Shown: in pieces, positions 8,345 through 18,333 of the stretch
Layout: every line of letters starts with the position of its first letter
Numbering within the stretch: position 1 is the first letter of the stretch
From: CAWAHD01 sp963781785
GTDB taxonomy: Bacteria > Planctomycetota > Planctomycetia > Isosphaerales > Isosphaeraceae
Length of the DNA stretch: 64,000 nucleotides
Direction: 5' to 3'
NCBI GenBank assembly: GCA_963781785.1
Contig: CAWAHD010000005.1
Span: forward strand, 1,860,001-1,924,000
Translations under genes and position numbers: made by a program
Notes under the pieces: generated by a model
The model's database searches: none
What the model saw: the letters and a program-made list of their open reading frames with translations, nothing else
Told to the model about the DNA's origin: nothing

Positions 8345-10585
8345 ATGCGACGCGTCGGTATTCTCGCCTGCTGCTTCTGGCGGCACTGATCATACTTCTT
8401 GCCCCGAAGCCGGCCCTGGCCTACATCGGGCCCGGAGCCGGGTTCGCGCTGGCCGGGTCGTTCTTCGCCGTCTTCGCCGCGATCTTCTCGGCCTTCTTCA
8501 CAGTCCTGACCTGGCCGGTGCGGTTGGTGTCGCGCACCCTATTCGGATGGCGCGCGCTCCGGCGGAGCCGGGTGAAGCGAGTCGTGATCCTGGGCCTCGA
8601 CGGGATGGACCACGGACTGTCCGAGAAGATGCTCGAAGAGGGCAAGCTTCCCAACCTGGCCGCCCTGCGCGACCAGGGCTGTTTCCGGCCGCTGGGCTCG
8701 ACCGTGCCGCCGATCTCGCCGGTCGCCTGGTCCACGTTCCAGACCGGTGTGAACCCGGGCAAGCACAACATCTTCGACTTCCTCACGCCGGACCTGCGCA
8801 CCTATCACGCGAAGCTGAGCTCCGTCGAGATCCGGCCGCCGCGCCGGTCGATCAAGATCGGCCGGTACCACATCCCCCTGGGCAAGGCCGAGCGTGCGGC
8901 TGCTCCGCAAGAGCCAGCCCTTCTGGAACGTCCTCGGCAAGTACGGCATCTTCAGTTGCATCCTCCGCGTTCCGATCACGTTCCCACCCGAAAAGCTGCG
9001 CGGAGTTTTGCTGTCGGCGATGTGCGTTCCCGACCTGCGCGGCACCCAGGGGATGTTCTCCTATTACACGACCCGCGTTCGCGACGAGGGCGAGAAGATC
9101 GGCGGCGAGGTCCATCACGTCATCCGTGAAGGCGACACCATCCGCGCGCGATCTGGTCGGACCGCAGAACCCACTGCTCAAGGAACCCGAGGACCTCAAG
9201 CTCCCGTTCACGGTCACGATCAAGGACAAGGACCGCGCCGTCCTCAAGATCAACGGCGCGAAGTACGAGCTGCAGAAGGACGTGTACACCGATTGGATTC
9301 CAGTTCATTTCCGCGTCGCGCCCGGCGATGAAGGTGAGCGGTCTGTGCAAGTTTCTCCTTCTGAGCACCGCGCCCGAGTTCGGGCTGTACGTCACCCCGA
9401 TCAACATCGATCCCGAGCATCCGGCGATGCCGGTCGGCTACCCGTCGGTATACTCCGTCTACCTTGCCAAGAAGCAGGGCCCGTTCGCGACCCTCGGCCT
9501 GGCCGAAGATACGTGGGCCTTGAACGAGCACGTCATCAACGACGACCAGTTCATCGAGCAGTGCCTCGACATGGACCGGGAGCGCGAGGAAATGTTCTTC
9601 GACGCGATCGACAAGGTCCCGCGGGACTGATCGCCTGCGTGTTCGACGGCACCGACCGGCTCCAGCACACGTTCTGGCGCGACATCGACGAGCGAGCACC
9701 CGGCCCGCCCTCAGCAGGACGTGCTCGACAAGCGAAACGTCATCGAAGACCTCTACCGCCGCATGGACGACCTCGTGGGCAAGACGATGGCCAGATGCCG
9801 CGACAAGAATACGCTGCTCATGGTCATCTCGGACCACGGGTTCGGCCCGTTCCGCCGGGGCGTCGACCTGAACCGCTGGCTCGAGGAGAACGGCTACCTG
9901 AAGCTCGAAGACGGCCGCCGCGACGAGGAGCACCTCGCCGGCGTCGACTGGTCGAGAACGCGTGCCTTCGCCATCGGTCTGGCCGGGATCTACATCAATG
10001 TCAAGGACAAGTACTCGCAAGGCATCGTCGAGCCGGACGGCGAGGCCGACCGCCTCCGCGAGGAGATCAGCCAGCGGCTGACCGGCGCTGGTCGACCCGG
10101 AGAACGGGGCCAGCGCCGTCAAGCGCGTCTATATCGCCTCGAAGTTCTACAAGGGCCCGTATCGTGAGAATGGTCCCGACCTGATCGTCGGCTATCAGCG
10201 CGGGTATCGCGTCTCGTGGGAGACGGCGATCGGCCGCACGACCGACGACGTGTTCCACGCCAACAAGAAGGCCTGGAGCGGCGACCACTGCGTGGATCCG
10301 TCGCTCGTGCCCGGCATCCTCTTCTGCAACCGGGTCGTCGAGAACGAGAATCCGCGCTTGATCGACATCGGCCCCACCGTGCTGTCGATGTTCGGCGCGG
10401 CTGTTCCCGACTACATGGACGGCAAGGTGTTGACCGTGAGGGACGCCGCCGAAAGTCCGCCGAGCGAACAGCCGAGTCCGCTGCCGCGACCACCTCTGGA
10501 AGTCTCATATCCGAAATCCGAACTGCGCAGCACGCAATCCGAAATCCTCAACCCCAAATCCGAAATCCTGAATCCGAATACTTGA
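8341..10585 (+). CDS. Membrane-anchored alkaline-phosphatase-superfamily phosphodiesterase, multiply frameshifted
   Basis: GTG at 8341 overlaps the previous stop. N-terminal membrane segments (LLLLAALIILLAPKPALA, then YIGPGAGFALAGSFFAVFAA) precede a type I phosphodiesterase/nucleotide pyrophosphatase domain. Metal-site motifs are VVILGLDGMD, VISDHGFGPF and SGDHC; the nucleophile region is STVPPISPVAWS. The chain needs at least six frame changes (about 8893, 9150, 9327, 9627, 9693, 10084), nearly all equal to one extra base between codons (for example GGC-g-ATG at 9327). No other stops interrupt the path. The restored protein is about 740 residues. It is either a very recent pseudogene or an intact gene with sequence errors. 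Family substrates include nucleotides, phosphonates and sulfates; the substrate here is unknown. Confidence 0.75.
10508..10580 (+). repeat. Short tandem repeat AATCCGAAATCC-like, inside the 3' end of the phosphodiesterase gene
   Basis: Imperfect copies of the unit AATCCGAAATCC (for example CCGAAATCCTCAACCCCAAA, then CCGAAATCCTGAATCCGAAT) run up to the stop codon and encode a low-complexity tail (SEILNPKSEILNPNT). The tail is probably slippage-derived and not part of the enzyme fold. Confidence 0.6.
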
Positions 10586-10599
10586 AAGGGAAAGTGATC

Positions 10600-12651
10600 A
10601 TGGCTCCCGCAAGAGTCTCCACGTTAAGCCGCCGGACGTTGCTCACGGGCTCGGCCGCGGTCGCCGCCGGCGCCGCGGGACTGGGCGTGGGAAACTACTG
10701 GCTGGGCCGCGGCAGCCACGTGTCGCGGAGCCTCGGCAAGAAGGTGATCGTGATCGGCGTGGACGGGATGGACCCGCGGCTGTCGGAGAGCATGATGAAG
10801 GCCGGTCTGCTCCCCAACCTGGAAAAGCTGCGTGCAGGCGGGGGCTTCTCCAGCCTGGGCACGAGCACGCCGCCGCAGAGTCCGGTCGCCTGGGCCAACT
10901 TCATCAACGGCGCGGGCCCCGGCTCGCACGGGATCTTCGACTTCATCCACCGCCACCCGCAAGAGCAGTGCGCCCCTTTTTACTCGGCCGCCGAGACGGT
11001 TCCCGGCGAAGGGTTCTGGGAGGTGGGCGACCACCGGCTCCAGCTCGACTTCTGGCCGTTCAACCACAAGCCGGCCGCCGACCGTGCTCAGGCGCCAGGG
11101 CACACCGTTCTGGGACTATCTCGACGCCGCGGGAATCCCCTCGACATTCTACGACCTTCCGTCCAACTATCCGGCCAGCCCGTCGCACTACGGCCACCAC
11201 CGCTGCATCTGCGGCATGGGCACGCCCGACATGCTCGGGACTTACGGCACCTACCAGTACTTCGCCGAGGACGCCCCGGACGAGCCGCTCGACGAAGCCG
11301 GCGGAAAACGGTCGAAGCTGACCTTCGTGGACGAGACGGCCAGGGCCCACATCGTCGGGCCCGAGGACAGTCTCCTCAAGAAGCCGGTCCCGATCAAGAT
11401 CGAGCTTCTCGGTCCACCGCGACCGCGACGCCAACGCCGCGGTGATCGAGATCCAGGGCCAGCGAATTCTCCTGAAGCCCGGCCAGTGGAGCCGCTGGAC
11501 CAAGCTCGACTTCACACTCTCGGTCCCCTCGGTTCGTTCCCGTCGCAGAGCGCCAGCGGAATCTGCCGGTTCTTCCTCCAGGAGGTCGCGCCAACTTTCC
11601 GGCTCTACGTCACGCCGATCAACATGGACCCCGCCGCCCCCGCGCAGAAGATCTCGGAGCCAGAGCTCGTTCGTTCAGGGACGTCGCCGGGCGGCTGGGC
11701 CCGTTCTACACCACGGGCTTTCAGGAAGACCACAAGGCGCGATCCAACGGCATCTTCTCCGACGACGAGTTCGCCAGGCAGGCTGGCATCGTCCTGGAAG
11801 AGCGGCTCGCTCTCTTCGACTACGCCGTCAATAACTACGACGACGGCCTGCTTGTTCTTCTACTTTTCCAGCAGCGACCTCCAGTCGCACATCTTCTGGT
11901 GGGACTCCGACGACAAGCACCCGATCCGATCCGAGCTCGAAGCCAAGGCACAGTTCGGCCACGTCCGGCGGCTTTACCAGAAGCTCGACGCCGTGATCGG
12001 CGACCTGATCGACCGCTACGGCGAGCAAGGCGACGATCATCGTGATGAGCGACCACGGCTTCGCCAACTTCGGCAGGCAGTTCAACCTCAATTCCTGGCT
12101 GCGCGACCTCGGCTACCTCGGCCCTCGCGAGTGCTCGTCGATCATGCAGCGACGTCGACTGGTCGAGCACCACCGCCTACGGACTGGGAATCAATGGACT
12201 CTATCTGAATCTGAAAGGCCGCGAGCGCGATGGAATCGTCGAGCCGGGCGAAGAGCGGGAAGCGCTGCTCACCGAGCTGAAGGAGCGCCTCGAGGCCGTC
12301 ACCGACTTTGACGGCAAGCCGGTGATCCGGGGCGTCTACCGCTCCGACCAGATCTACTCGGGGAACGCGACGGCGCTGGCGCCCGACCTGATCATCGGCT
12401 ACGCCCGCGGCTTTCGGGCCTCGTGGGCCACTTGCCTGGGCGATCTGACCGAGGACGTCCTGCTCGATAACGACTCGGCCTGGAGCGCCGACCACTGCGC
12501 CGATGCGCTCGAAGTGCCCGGCGTGTTGTTCTGCAACCGCTCGGTCAGCGGCAAGTCGCCGTCGCTCGTCGACATCGCCCCGTCGATCCTGGCCGAGTTC
12601 GGGCTGCCCACGCCGCCGCAGATGGTGGGCAGAAACGTGTTTTCCGGTTGA
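10600..12651 (+). CDS. Tat-type secreted alkaline-phosphatase-superfamily phosphodiesterase, multiply frameshifted
   Basis: ATG at 10600 lies 14 bp after the previous stop. The N-terminus has a twin-arginine-like signal (SRRTLLTGSAAVAAGAAGLG). The domain is homologous to the upstream gene: VIVIGVDGMDPRLSE, STPPQSPVAWANFINGAG, GTPFWDYLDAAGIPS, FRLYVTPINMDP, IVMSDHGFANFGRQFNLNSW and SADHCADALEVPGVLFCNRS. At least seven frame changes are needed (about 11077, 11411, 11535, 11668, 11854, 12029, 12150); most equal one extra base. The restored protein is about 680 residues. The pair suggests two related hydrolases at different sites, one membrane-anchored and one exported folded. Whether it is functional depends on whether the shifts are real. 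Confidence 0.75.
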
Positions 12652-12690
12652 GAGGCTATCCTGATTGATCATGGGTCAAAGGAGCTGTTC

Positions 12691-12876
12691 GTGGTGAAGG
12701 TGAAGATCGAATCGCCCCTTTACGATCGGGCAAAGCTCGCGGCGGAGTCCGCCGGCTATAGCAGCGTCGAGGAGTTCATCGCCGACTGTGTCGAGAAAGA
12801 GCTCAAGCGGCTCAAGATCGAGGAGGAAGAAGGCCAGGTCTCCGACCAGCTCCGCGGCCTCGGATATATCGAATGA
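12691..12876 (+). CDS. Small ribbon-helix-helix-like protein (61 aa)
   Basis: Two adjacent GTG codons follow AAAGGAG (12678-12684); the second (12694) has the better spacing. The sequence (VKIESPLYDRAKLAAESAGY, SSVEEFIADCVEKELKRL) looks like a strand plus two helices of the RHH/MetJ-Arc type, then an acidic tail ending RGLGYIE. It overlaps the next gene by 4 bp (ATGA). Its conserved place between the phosphodiesterases and a membrane protein suggests a cluster component; DNA binding is inferred only. Confidence 0.7.
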   Translation: MVKVKIESPLYDRAKLAAESAGYSSVEEFIADCVEKELKRLKIEEEEGQVSDQLRGLGYIE

Positions 12877-13719
12877 TGCAGATGCTCGCACAGATCGCAG
12901 CCTGGCTGAGCGCCCTGTCGACCGCCCTGGGCCGGCTCCTGCTCGCGCCGGTCGGCATCGTGCCGGGCTGGCTCTCCGCCACGGTCGTCGCGGCCGTGAC
13001 GGGCGTGCTCTTGCTCGCGGTGTTCAAGTACACCTCCAATCAGCGCGCGATCGAGCGCGTGCGTAACGACATCAACGCCCACCTGCTGGCGCTCAAGTTG
13101 TTCAAGGACAGCGCGCGGGTGTCGCTCCGGGAGCAGGGCCGCGTCCTGCGGGGGGCGTTCTGGCTGTTCGTCTTCGCCATCGTGCCGATGCTGGTGATGG
13201 TCATGCCGGTGACCCTGATGTTGGGCCAGCTCGCGCTCTGGTACCAGGCCCGACCGCTCCGGGTTGGCGAGGAGGCCGTGATCACCCTCAAGCTCAACGG
13301 CGACCCGCGGCTCCCCATGGCCTCGCGTGAGCCTGCAGCCCACGGACGCCGCCCTGGTCACCGTGGGGCCAGTGCGCGTACAAAGCAAGCGGGAGGTCTG
13401 CTGGAACTTGAAGGCCCACTCGCGCGGCAGCCACCGGCTGGTCTTCCAGGTCGGCGACCAGGCAAGCTCCAAGGAGCTCGCAATCGGCGACGGCTTGATG
13501 CGGGTCAGCTTGGAGCGGCCGGGCTGGGATTGGTGGGCGATCCTGATGAACCCCGCAGAGGAGCCATTCCGGCCCGATCACCCGGTCCGGTCGATCGAGA
13601 TCGCCTACCCTCGTCGCGCATCGTGGACCAGCGGCACGGACAAGTGGGTGATTTACTGGTTCGGCGTCTCCATGGTCGCCGCCTTCTGCTTCCGCCGCGC
13701 CTTACACGTCGCCGTCTGA
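12873..13719 (+). CDS. Polytopic membrane protein of the sulfo/phosphodiester cluster, one frameshift
   Basis: The ATG at 12873 overlaps the previous stop. An N-terminal membrane segment (VVAAVTGVLLLAVFKYTS) is followed by a basic/helical loop (AIERVRNDINAHLLALKLF), another hydrophobic segment (GAFWLFVFAIVPMLVMVMPV), a soluble part and a final segment (WVIYWFGVSMVAAFCF). One frame change near 13320 separates the N- and C-terminal halves, which join to about 280 residues. I do not recognise a named family. It may be a membrane partner for the neighbouring exported enzymes. Confidence 0.65.
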
Positions 13720-13744
13720 GACGGCGCTTGAGGACCCCTCGCTC

Positions 13745-14323
13745 ATGGACAATGGAATCATCATCGTGTCGGGCCTGCCGCGCTCCGGCACCTCGCTCAT
13801 GATGCAGATGCTGGACAACGGCGGCGTGCCGGTCGTCACCGACCACATCCGGACGGCCGACACGGATAATCCTCGGGGCTACTACGAGTACGAGCGGGTG
13901 AAGAAGATCAAGGACGACGCGACCTGGCTGCCGGAACTGCGCGGCAAGGCAGTCAAGATGGTTTCCCAGCTTCTGTTCGCGCTCCCTGCGAGCGAGCGAT
14001 ACCTGATCATTTTCATGGAGCGCGACCTGGACGAGGTGCTCATCTCCCAGGACAAGATGCTGGCACGGCTCAATAAGCCATCAGCCCCCCGCGCCGCGAT
14101 CGAGCATGCATTCCGGGAACACCTGGGGAGAGTGCGCGCGTGGCTGAAGGGGCAGCCGAACATCGAGGTCCTTTTCGTCAGTTACAACGATCTCGCCCAG
14201 CGGCCCGAGGAACAGGCCGAGCGTGTTAGCGCGTTCCTGGGAGGGAAGGCAGACGCGGGGAGCATGTCGAAGAGCGTCGACCCGTCGCTCTACAGGAACC
14301 GGAAGATGCCGATCGATCGTTAG
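13745..14323 (+). CDS. Sulfotransferase-family protein (192 aa)
   Basis: The N-terminus has the PAPS-binding P-loop of sulfotransferases (IIIVSGLPRSGTSLMMQML), and a second conserved stretch (YLIIFMERDLDEVLISQDKM) fits the 3'-phosphate-binding region. It is shorter than typical sulfotransferases and has no signal, so it should act in the cytosol with PAPS as donor. It closes the cluster with two exported ASST-like enzymes, suggesting that sulfated products are made inside and processed outside; that link is inference. Confidence 0.8.
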   Translation: MDNGIIIVSGLPRSGTSLMMQMLDNGGVPVVTDHIRTADTDNPRGYYEYERVKKIKDDATWLPELRGKAVKMVSQLLFALPASERYLIIFMERDLDEVLISQDKMLARLNKPSAPRAAIEHAFREHLGRVRAWLKGQPNIEVLFVSYNDLAQRPEEQAERVSAFLGGKADAGSMSKSVDPSLYRNRKMPIDR

Positions 14324-14346
14324 CTCTTAGTCGACGAGCCATCCGC

Positions 14347-15768
14347 GTGTCGCGATTCTTCAAATACAAGACGAGCGAGGCTTTGCTGGCCGATGCGCGG
14401 GCACTGGGGCTCGATCTTGATCTGCCATGGAGCGACGATCTCTCGCCGCTGTTCCTCCCCGCGACGATCGGTGACCGGCGAGTCGGCAACCGGCTGGCGA
14501 TCCAGCCGATGGAAGGCTGCGACGCCGAGCTCGACGGCTCGCCCGGCGAACTGACCTTCCGCCGGTTCCGGCGGTTCGGTGCGGGCGGGGCCAAGCTGAT
14601 CTGGGGCGAGGCATGCGCGGTCGTCCCCGAGGGGCGCGCCAACCCCCGGCAGCTTTTGATCAATCCCCAGAATGCCGGCGCGCTCGAACGTCTGCTGCAA
14701 GCGGCCCGGACGGCCCATGTCGAGACAACCGGTACCGCCGGCGACCTGGTGATCGGCCTCCAGCTCACGCATTCCGGCCGTTATTCGTATCAGCGGCCGA
14801 TTCTCGCCCAGCACGACCCGTTGCTCGACCCGCTCACGGTAATCGACAAAGCCTCAGGCGCGACCGTCGGCGCCGATTTTCCGCTCATCTCCGATGCGGA
14901 GCTCGACCGGCTGCAAGATTCGTACGTCGAGGCGGCCACGATCGCCTGGCGCGCCGGCTTCGACTTCGTCGACATCAAGCAGTGCCATCGGTACCTCTTG
15001 AGCGAGCTCTTGGCCGCCAGAACGCGCGAGGGGCGATATGGCGGGTCGTTCGAGAACCGGACGCGGTTTATCCGCGAAGTCGTGGACCGCGTGAAAGACG
15101 CCTGCCCCGGGCTGATCATCGCCACTCGGCTGAATGTCTTTGACGGAGTTCCCTACGTCAAAGGGCCGGAAGGTCATGGCATCCCCTGCCCTTTCGCCGT
15201 TCCCGTCCGGTCGGCCTGGGGCACCGCTCTGTTTGACCCGGCGGTTCCGGACCTGGAAGAGCCCCTGGCCCTGGTCGCCAGCCTGAAGGCGCAGGGAGTG
15301 GCCCTGGTCAACGTCACGCTGGGCAATCCCTATCGCAGCCCGCATCTGCTTCGGCCATTCGAGTATCCGCCGCCGGACGGCTACGAAACGCCCGAGCACC
15401 CGTTGATCGGCGTCTGCCGGCATCTTCGCTGCACCGCAACCGTCCAAGAAGCCTTCGGCACCTTCCCGGTGGTGGGCTCGGGCTATAGCTGGCTGCAGGC
15501 GTTTGCGTTTTCGGTGGGCGCCGCCAATGTCGCCGCCGGCCGCGTCACGTTCGTCGGCATCGGGCGCGGTGCGCTGGCCCAGCCGGAATTTGCCCGGCGG
15601 CTTGAGCGCGGCGAGCCGCTGGACCGGAAGCGATTGTGCCGCACCTTCAGCTTTTGCACCGCCCTGATGCGGTCGAAGCACAACGACCTCGGCCAGTTCG
15701 CCACCGGCTGCCCCCCGTTCGATAAGGAAGTCTATGGACCCATATGGGCCGAAGCCCGCCGCGACTGA
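14347..15768 (+). CDS. Old yellow enzyme-family NADH:flavin oxidoreductase (473 aa)
   Basis: GTG at 14347 gives a full-length protein. The FMN-binding (beta/alpha)8 barrel is recognisable from RRFGAGGAKLIWGEACAVVP, GLQLTHSGRYSY, FDFVDIKQCHRYLLSELL and RYGGSFENRTRFIREVVDRV, all standard in OYE/2,4-dienoyl-CoA reductase-type proteins. There is no C-terminal iron-sulfur/FAD module, so this is the short class that reduces activated C=C bonds with NAD(P)H. It starts 23 bp after the sulfotransferase stop and may share its transcript, though a role in that locus is unproven. The substrate is unknown. Confidence 0.85.
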   Translation: MSRFFKYKTSEALLADARALGLDLDLPWSDDLSPLFLPATIGDRRVGNRLAIQPMEGCDAELDGSPGELTFRRFRRFGAGGAKLIWGEACAVVPEGRANPRQLLINPQNAGALERLLQAARTAHVETTGTAGDLVIGLQLTHSGRYSYQRPILAQHDPLLDPLTVIDKASGATVGADFPLISDAELDRLQDSYVEAATIAWRAGFDFVDIKQCHRYLLSELLAARTREGRYGGSFENRTRFIREVVDRVKDACPGLIIATRLNVFDGVPYVKGPEGHGIPCPFAVPVRSAWGTALFDPAVPDLEEPLALVASLKAQGVALVNVTLGNPYRSPHLLRPFEYPPPDGYETPEHPLIGVCRHLRCTATVQEAFGTFPVVGSGYSWLQAFAFSVGAANVAAGRVTFVGIGRGALAQPEFARRLERGEPLDRKRLCRTFSFCTALMRSKHNDLGQFATGCPPFDKEVYGPIWAEARRD

Positions 15769-15926
15769 TGTTTCTCATTTGCTTAACATCGATCAGGTTA
15801 TTACGATAATTTGGTTGCCCAGGGTGTTGGCGGCAATCGGAGTCGGCGGGGCAGTTGCACCGGGGACCCTGTCGCTGGATTCGCCTGGTTCAGTGATCGG
15901 TTTTTCCATCGCGGGAGCGACCTACG

Positions 15927-17570
15927 ATGAGATGGTGGATCCGGTTCTCGACTCCGAATCAACTCGGCTCAGCGATCGCGTCGAGCTTGCTCATGTCTGT
16001 GGTCGCTTCGGCAGCCGCCCAGGCGGTCGCCGATGGGAAGCCAGCGCCTGGAGCGCAACCGGGCTCGGTCCTGGCACCTGGCGTCGAGGTCATTCTGAAA
16101 TCGACCGAGGTCCCCCTCTCTGACGCCGGCCGGCTGGTTTCGGCGCAGGACCATCTCACCTTCGTGATCGAGCAGACGGAACCGGATCGAGTCCTGCTCG
16201 TTTCAACCGACAAGGCCGTCCGGGGCTGGCTGCACCCTGACCATGTGGTTCCCCTCGACAAGGCCGTCGGCTACTTCGGCGAGGTGATTGCCAGCGACCG
16301 CCGAAATGCCGACGCGTACTGGAATTGCGGGCGGCTGCTGTATTACCTCAATCAGGACCGGCGCGCGCTCACCAGACTGAACTCGGCGATCAGGCTCAAG
16401 CCGGATCAAGCACGATACTACCTGACGCGCAGCCTTGTCTTTCTTCGCACCGAGAGGATCGACCGCTCGCTCGATGACTGCAACAAAGCCATCCAGTTCG
16501 ATCCCAAGTCGCCGCTGGGCTACCAGCTCCGGGCATATGCCTGGCTCCGGAAGAAGGATCCGGACCGGGCCAGCGCCGACCTTGCCCAGGCGCTGAAGCT
16601 CGATCCCACGAACCCGGTGGGACCGGTTCGCACCGGTCCGGCAGCCGAAGAGCCGCTGGACAGCGAGCTTGACGGAATCGACGAGGATCCGTCCTCCGGC
16701 GGCGCGGCGGCCCGGCCCGAACCCGGGACCGCCGCTGAGTTCATGGCGCGAGGAAACGAGTGGTCTGCCCAGAAAAAATACGACCGGGCCATCAGCGATT
16801 ACAACGCGGCCATCCGGCTCGACCCCAAGCACGCGTCGGCGTTCGCAGCCAGGGCCCAGGCCTGGGCCAGCAAGCATTATCGCGACAAGGAGGCCGCCGA
16901 TTGCACCGAGGCAATCAAGCTGGAGCCCGCAAACGCGACCTACTGGCTCGCCCGCGCCGAGTCGTGGTCAGCCCAGGGGATGCACGATCGCGCCATGGAC
17001 GACTACGCCGAGGCCCTCCGGCTCGAGCCCAAGAAGCCTGCTATCTGGGTTTCGCGCGGCAACGAATGGCGCAGAGAACTGAAGCTCGACCAGGCGATCG
17101 CAGATTTCACCTACGCCGCCCAGCTCGATCCTCGGTACGTTCCCGCGTACCTGGGGCGCGCCAATACGTGGAAACAGCGCCGTGACTTCGCCAGAGCCAT
17201 CCAGGAGTTCTCGAGGCTGATCCAGGTCGATCCTCAGAGCCCGCTCGCTTACCAGTCCCTTGCACGAATCCTGGCCACGACGAACGAGGACAGGTTCCGC
17301 AATGGCAAGTGGGCCCTCGACCTGGCCACTCGCGCCTGTGAAATGACACACTGGCGAGACCCCGACTGCCTCGACACCCTGGCCGCCGCTTATGCAGAGA
17401 CCGGCGACTTCCCAGCCGCCATCAAGTGGCAGACCGAGGCGATCAAGCTCGTCCGCCTCAACGCCCCCTCCTTGCTTCAGCAGCGCGCCCAGAGCTTCGG
17501 CGGCAGACGGGGCGTCGGCTTCGAAGACCGGCTGGCGTATTACAAGAGCAAAAAGACCGTGCGCGAATGA
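15927..17570 (+). CDS. Secreted SH3-like/TPR protein (547 aa)
   Basis: ATG at 15927 precedes a signal (IASSLLMSVVASAAAQAV). Residues about 45-110 resemble a bacterial SH3-like fold (VILKSTEVPLSDAGRLVSAQ; GWLHPDHVVPLD). Two blocks of TPRs follow, split by an acidic/proline linker; units are clear (YDRAISDYNAAIRLDPKHAS, HDRAMDDYAEALRLEPKKPA, LDQAIADFTYAAQLDP). It is a paralogue of the protein at the left edge. Likely an extracytoplasmic scaffold; no enzyme motif is seen. Confidence 0.85.
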   Translation: MRWWIRFSTPNQLGSAIASSLLMSVVASAAAQAVADGKPAPGAQPGSVLAPGVEVILKSTEVPLSDAGRLVSAQDHLTFVIEQTEPDRVLLVSTDKAVRGWLHPDHVVPLDKAVGYFGEVIASDRRNADAYWNCGRLLYYLNQDRRALTRLNSAIRLKPDQARYYLTRSLVFLRTERIDRSLDDCNKAIQFDPKSPLGYQLRAYAWLRKKDPDRASADLAQALKLDPTNPVGPVRTGPAAEEPLDSELDGIDEDPSSGGAAARPEPGTAAEFMARGNEWSAQKKYDRAISDYNAAIRLDPKHASAFAARAQAWASKHYRDKEAADCTEAIKLEPANATYWLARAESWSAQGMHDRAMDDYAEALRLEPKKPAIWVSRGNEWRRELKLDQAIADFTYAAQLDPRYVPAYLGRANTWKQRRDFARAIQEFSRLIQVDPQSPLAYQSLARILATTNEDRFRNGKWALDLATRACEMTHWRDPDCLDTLAAAYAETGDFPAAIKWQTEAIKLVRLNAPSLLQQRAQSFGGRRGVGFEDRLAYYKSKKTVRE

Positions 17571-17622
17571 AGATCCCGCCGTGGCGGAATGCGCAGCCGC
17601 CCCCCCGCCGGCGGAATCGTCG

Positions 17623-18078
17623 TCACCGGCTCGCCGATTTGAGATAGGTTTCCACCAGGGTCTTGAGCCCGCCGTCGACCTCCAGACCCATGGCCTTTCC
17701 CTTGGCCAAGGCCTCCTGAGGGCTCCAGTTGTTGGCGCGGGCTTGCTGGAGCAAGAGAAGAGCAACCGCTCGGCCTCCTCTCCTGCAATGCACCAGCACC
17801 TTGCCTGGCTCGTGGGCATGCCGGTCAATGAATTCGCAGACCGCCGTTACCCCTTGCTCGGAAAGTGGCGCCCCCCCGACGCCAAAATGCAGGTAGTCCA
17901 TCCCGAGGGCGCGGGTCTTCTCCCCCTCGAGGGCCGTACCCATCGGCTGTTCGGGCTCGCCGTCCATTCGGAGATTGACGATCCCGACGTAGCCTTCGCT
18001 CTTCAACCGCTCGAGGTCCTTCTCCGTCGGCTGATCGCCGATTGTGATCGTCGCCGTCACCTTTTGCTCCACGTTCAT
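17623..18078 (-). CDS. BLH/DUF442-type protein phosphatase (151 aa)
   Basis: The start at 18078 follows GAGAGGAGC. The sequence fits the beta-lactamase-hydrolase-like (BLH, DUF442) branch of dual-specificity phosphatases: ITIGDQPTEKDLERLKSEGY, IVNLRMDGE, MDYLHFGVGG, and the active-site loop KVLVHCRRGGRAVAL with its Cys and Arg. Members dephosphorylate phosphotyrosine or small molecules, some in sulfide metabolism. It stands alone, convergent with the TPR gene and divergent from the TetR gene. Confidence 0.85.
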   Translation of the reverse strand: MNVEQKVTATITIGDQPTEKDLERLKSEGYVGIVNLRMDGEPEQPMGTALEGEKTRALGMDYLHFGVGGAPLSEQGVTAVCEFIDRHAHEPGKVLVHCRRGGRAVALLLLQQARANNWSPQEALAKGKAMGLEVDGGLKTLVETYLKSASR

Positions 18079-18333
18079 CGGTCGCTCCTCTCTCTCGTCT
18101 GGATCTCGAACCTGAGCCCTTGCTTGGCCAGGGCGGTGGCGCGCACCCGCAACGAATGAGCCTATCCTGTCGAGCATCTCCCCGCCAAGTCAGACGACTG
18201 CCACACCGGATCCCCTGGTCCTTCGACCGTGGTCATGCTTGACTCAGCCGCGGTCTTGTTCCAGAATACCCCCGGTTCGGTAAAGAGACCGGTCCTGTCG
18301 TCCGTGCTGGCATTGGGAAGTAGGACGAATTCC

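Noticed and set aside
8547..10184. Continuous 545-residue + frame across the first phosphodiesterase
   Set aside because: Only short stretches match the enzyme; the rest is out-of-frame Arg/Pro-rich sequence. The real product uses several frames.
10508..10580. Possible CRISPR-like array
   Set aside because: The repeats are short, imperfect and have no spacers; they form a simple tandem repeat.
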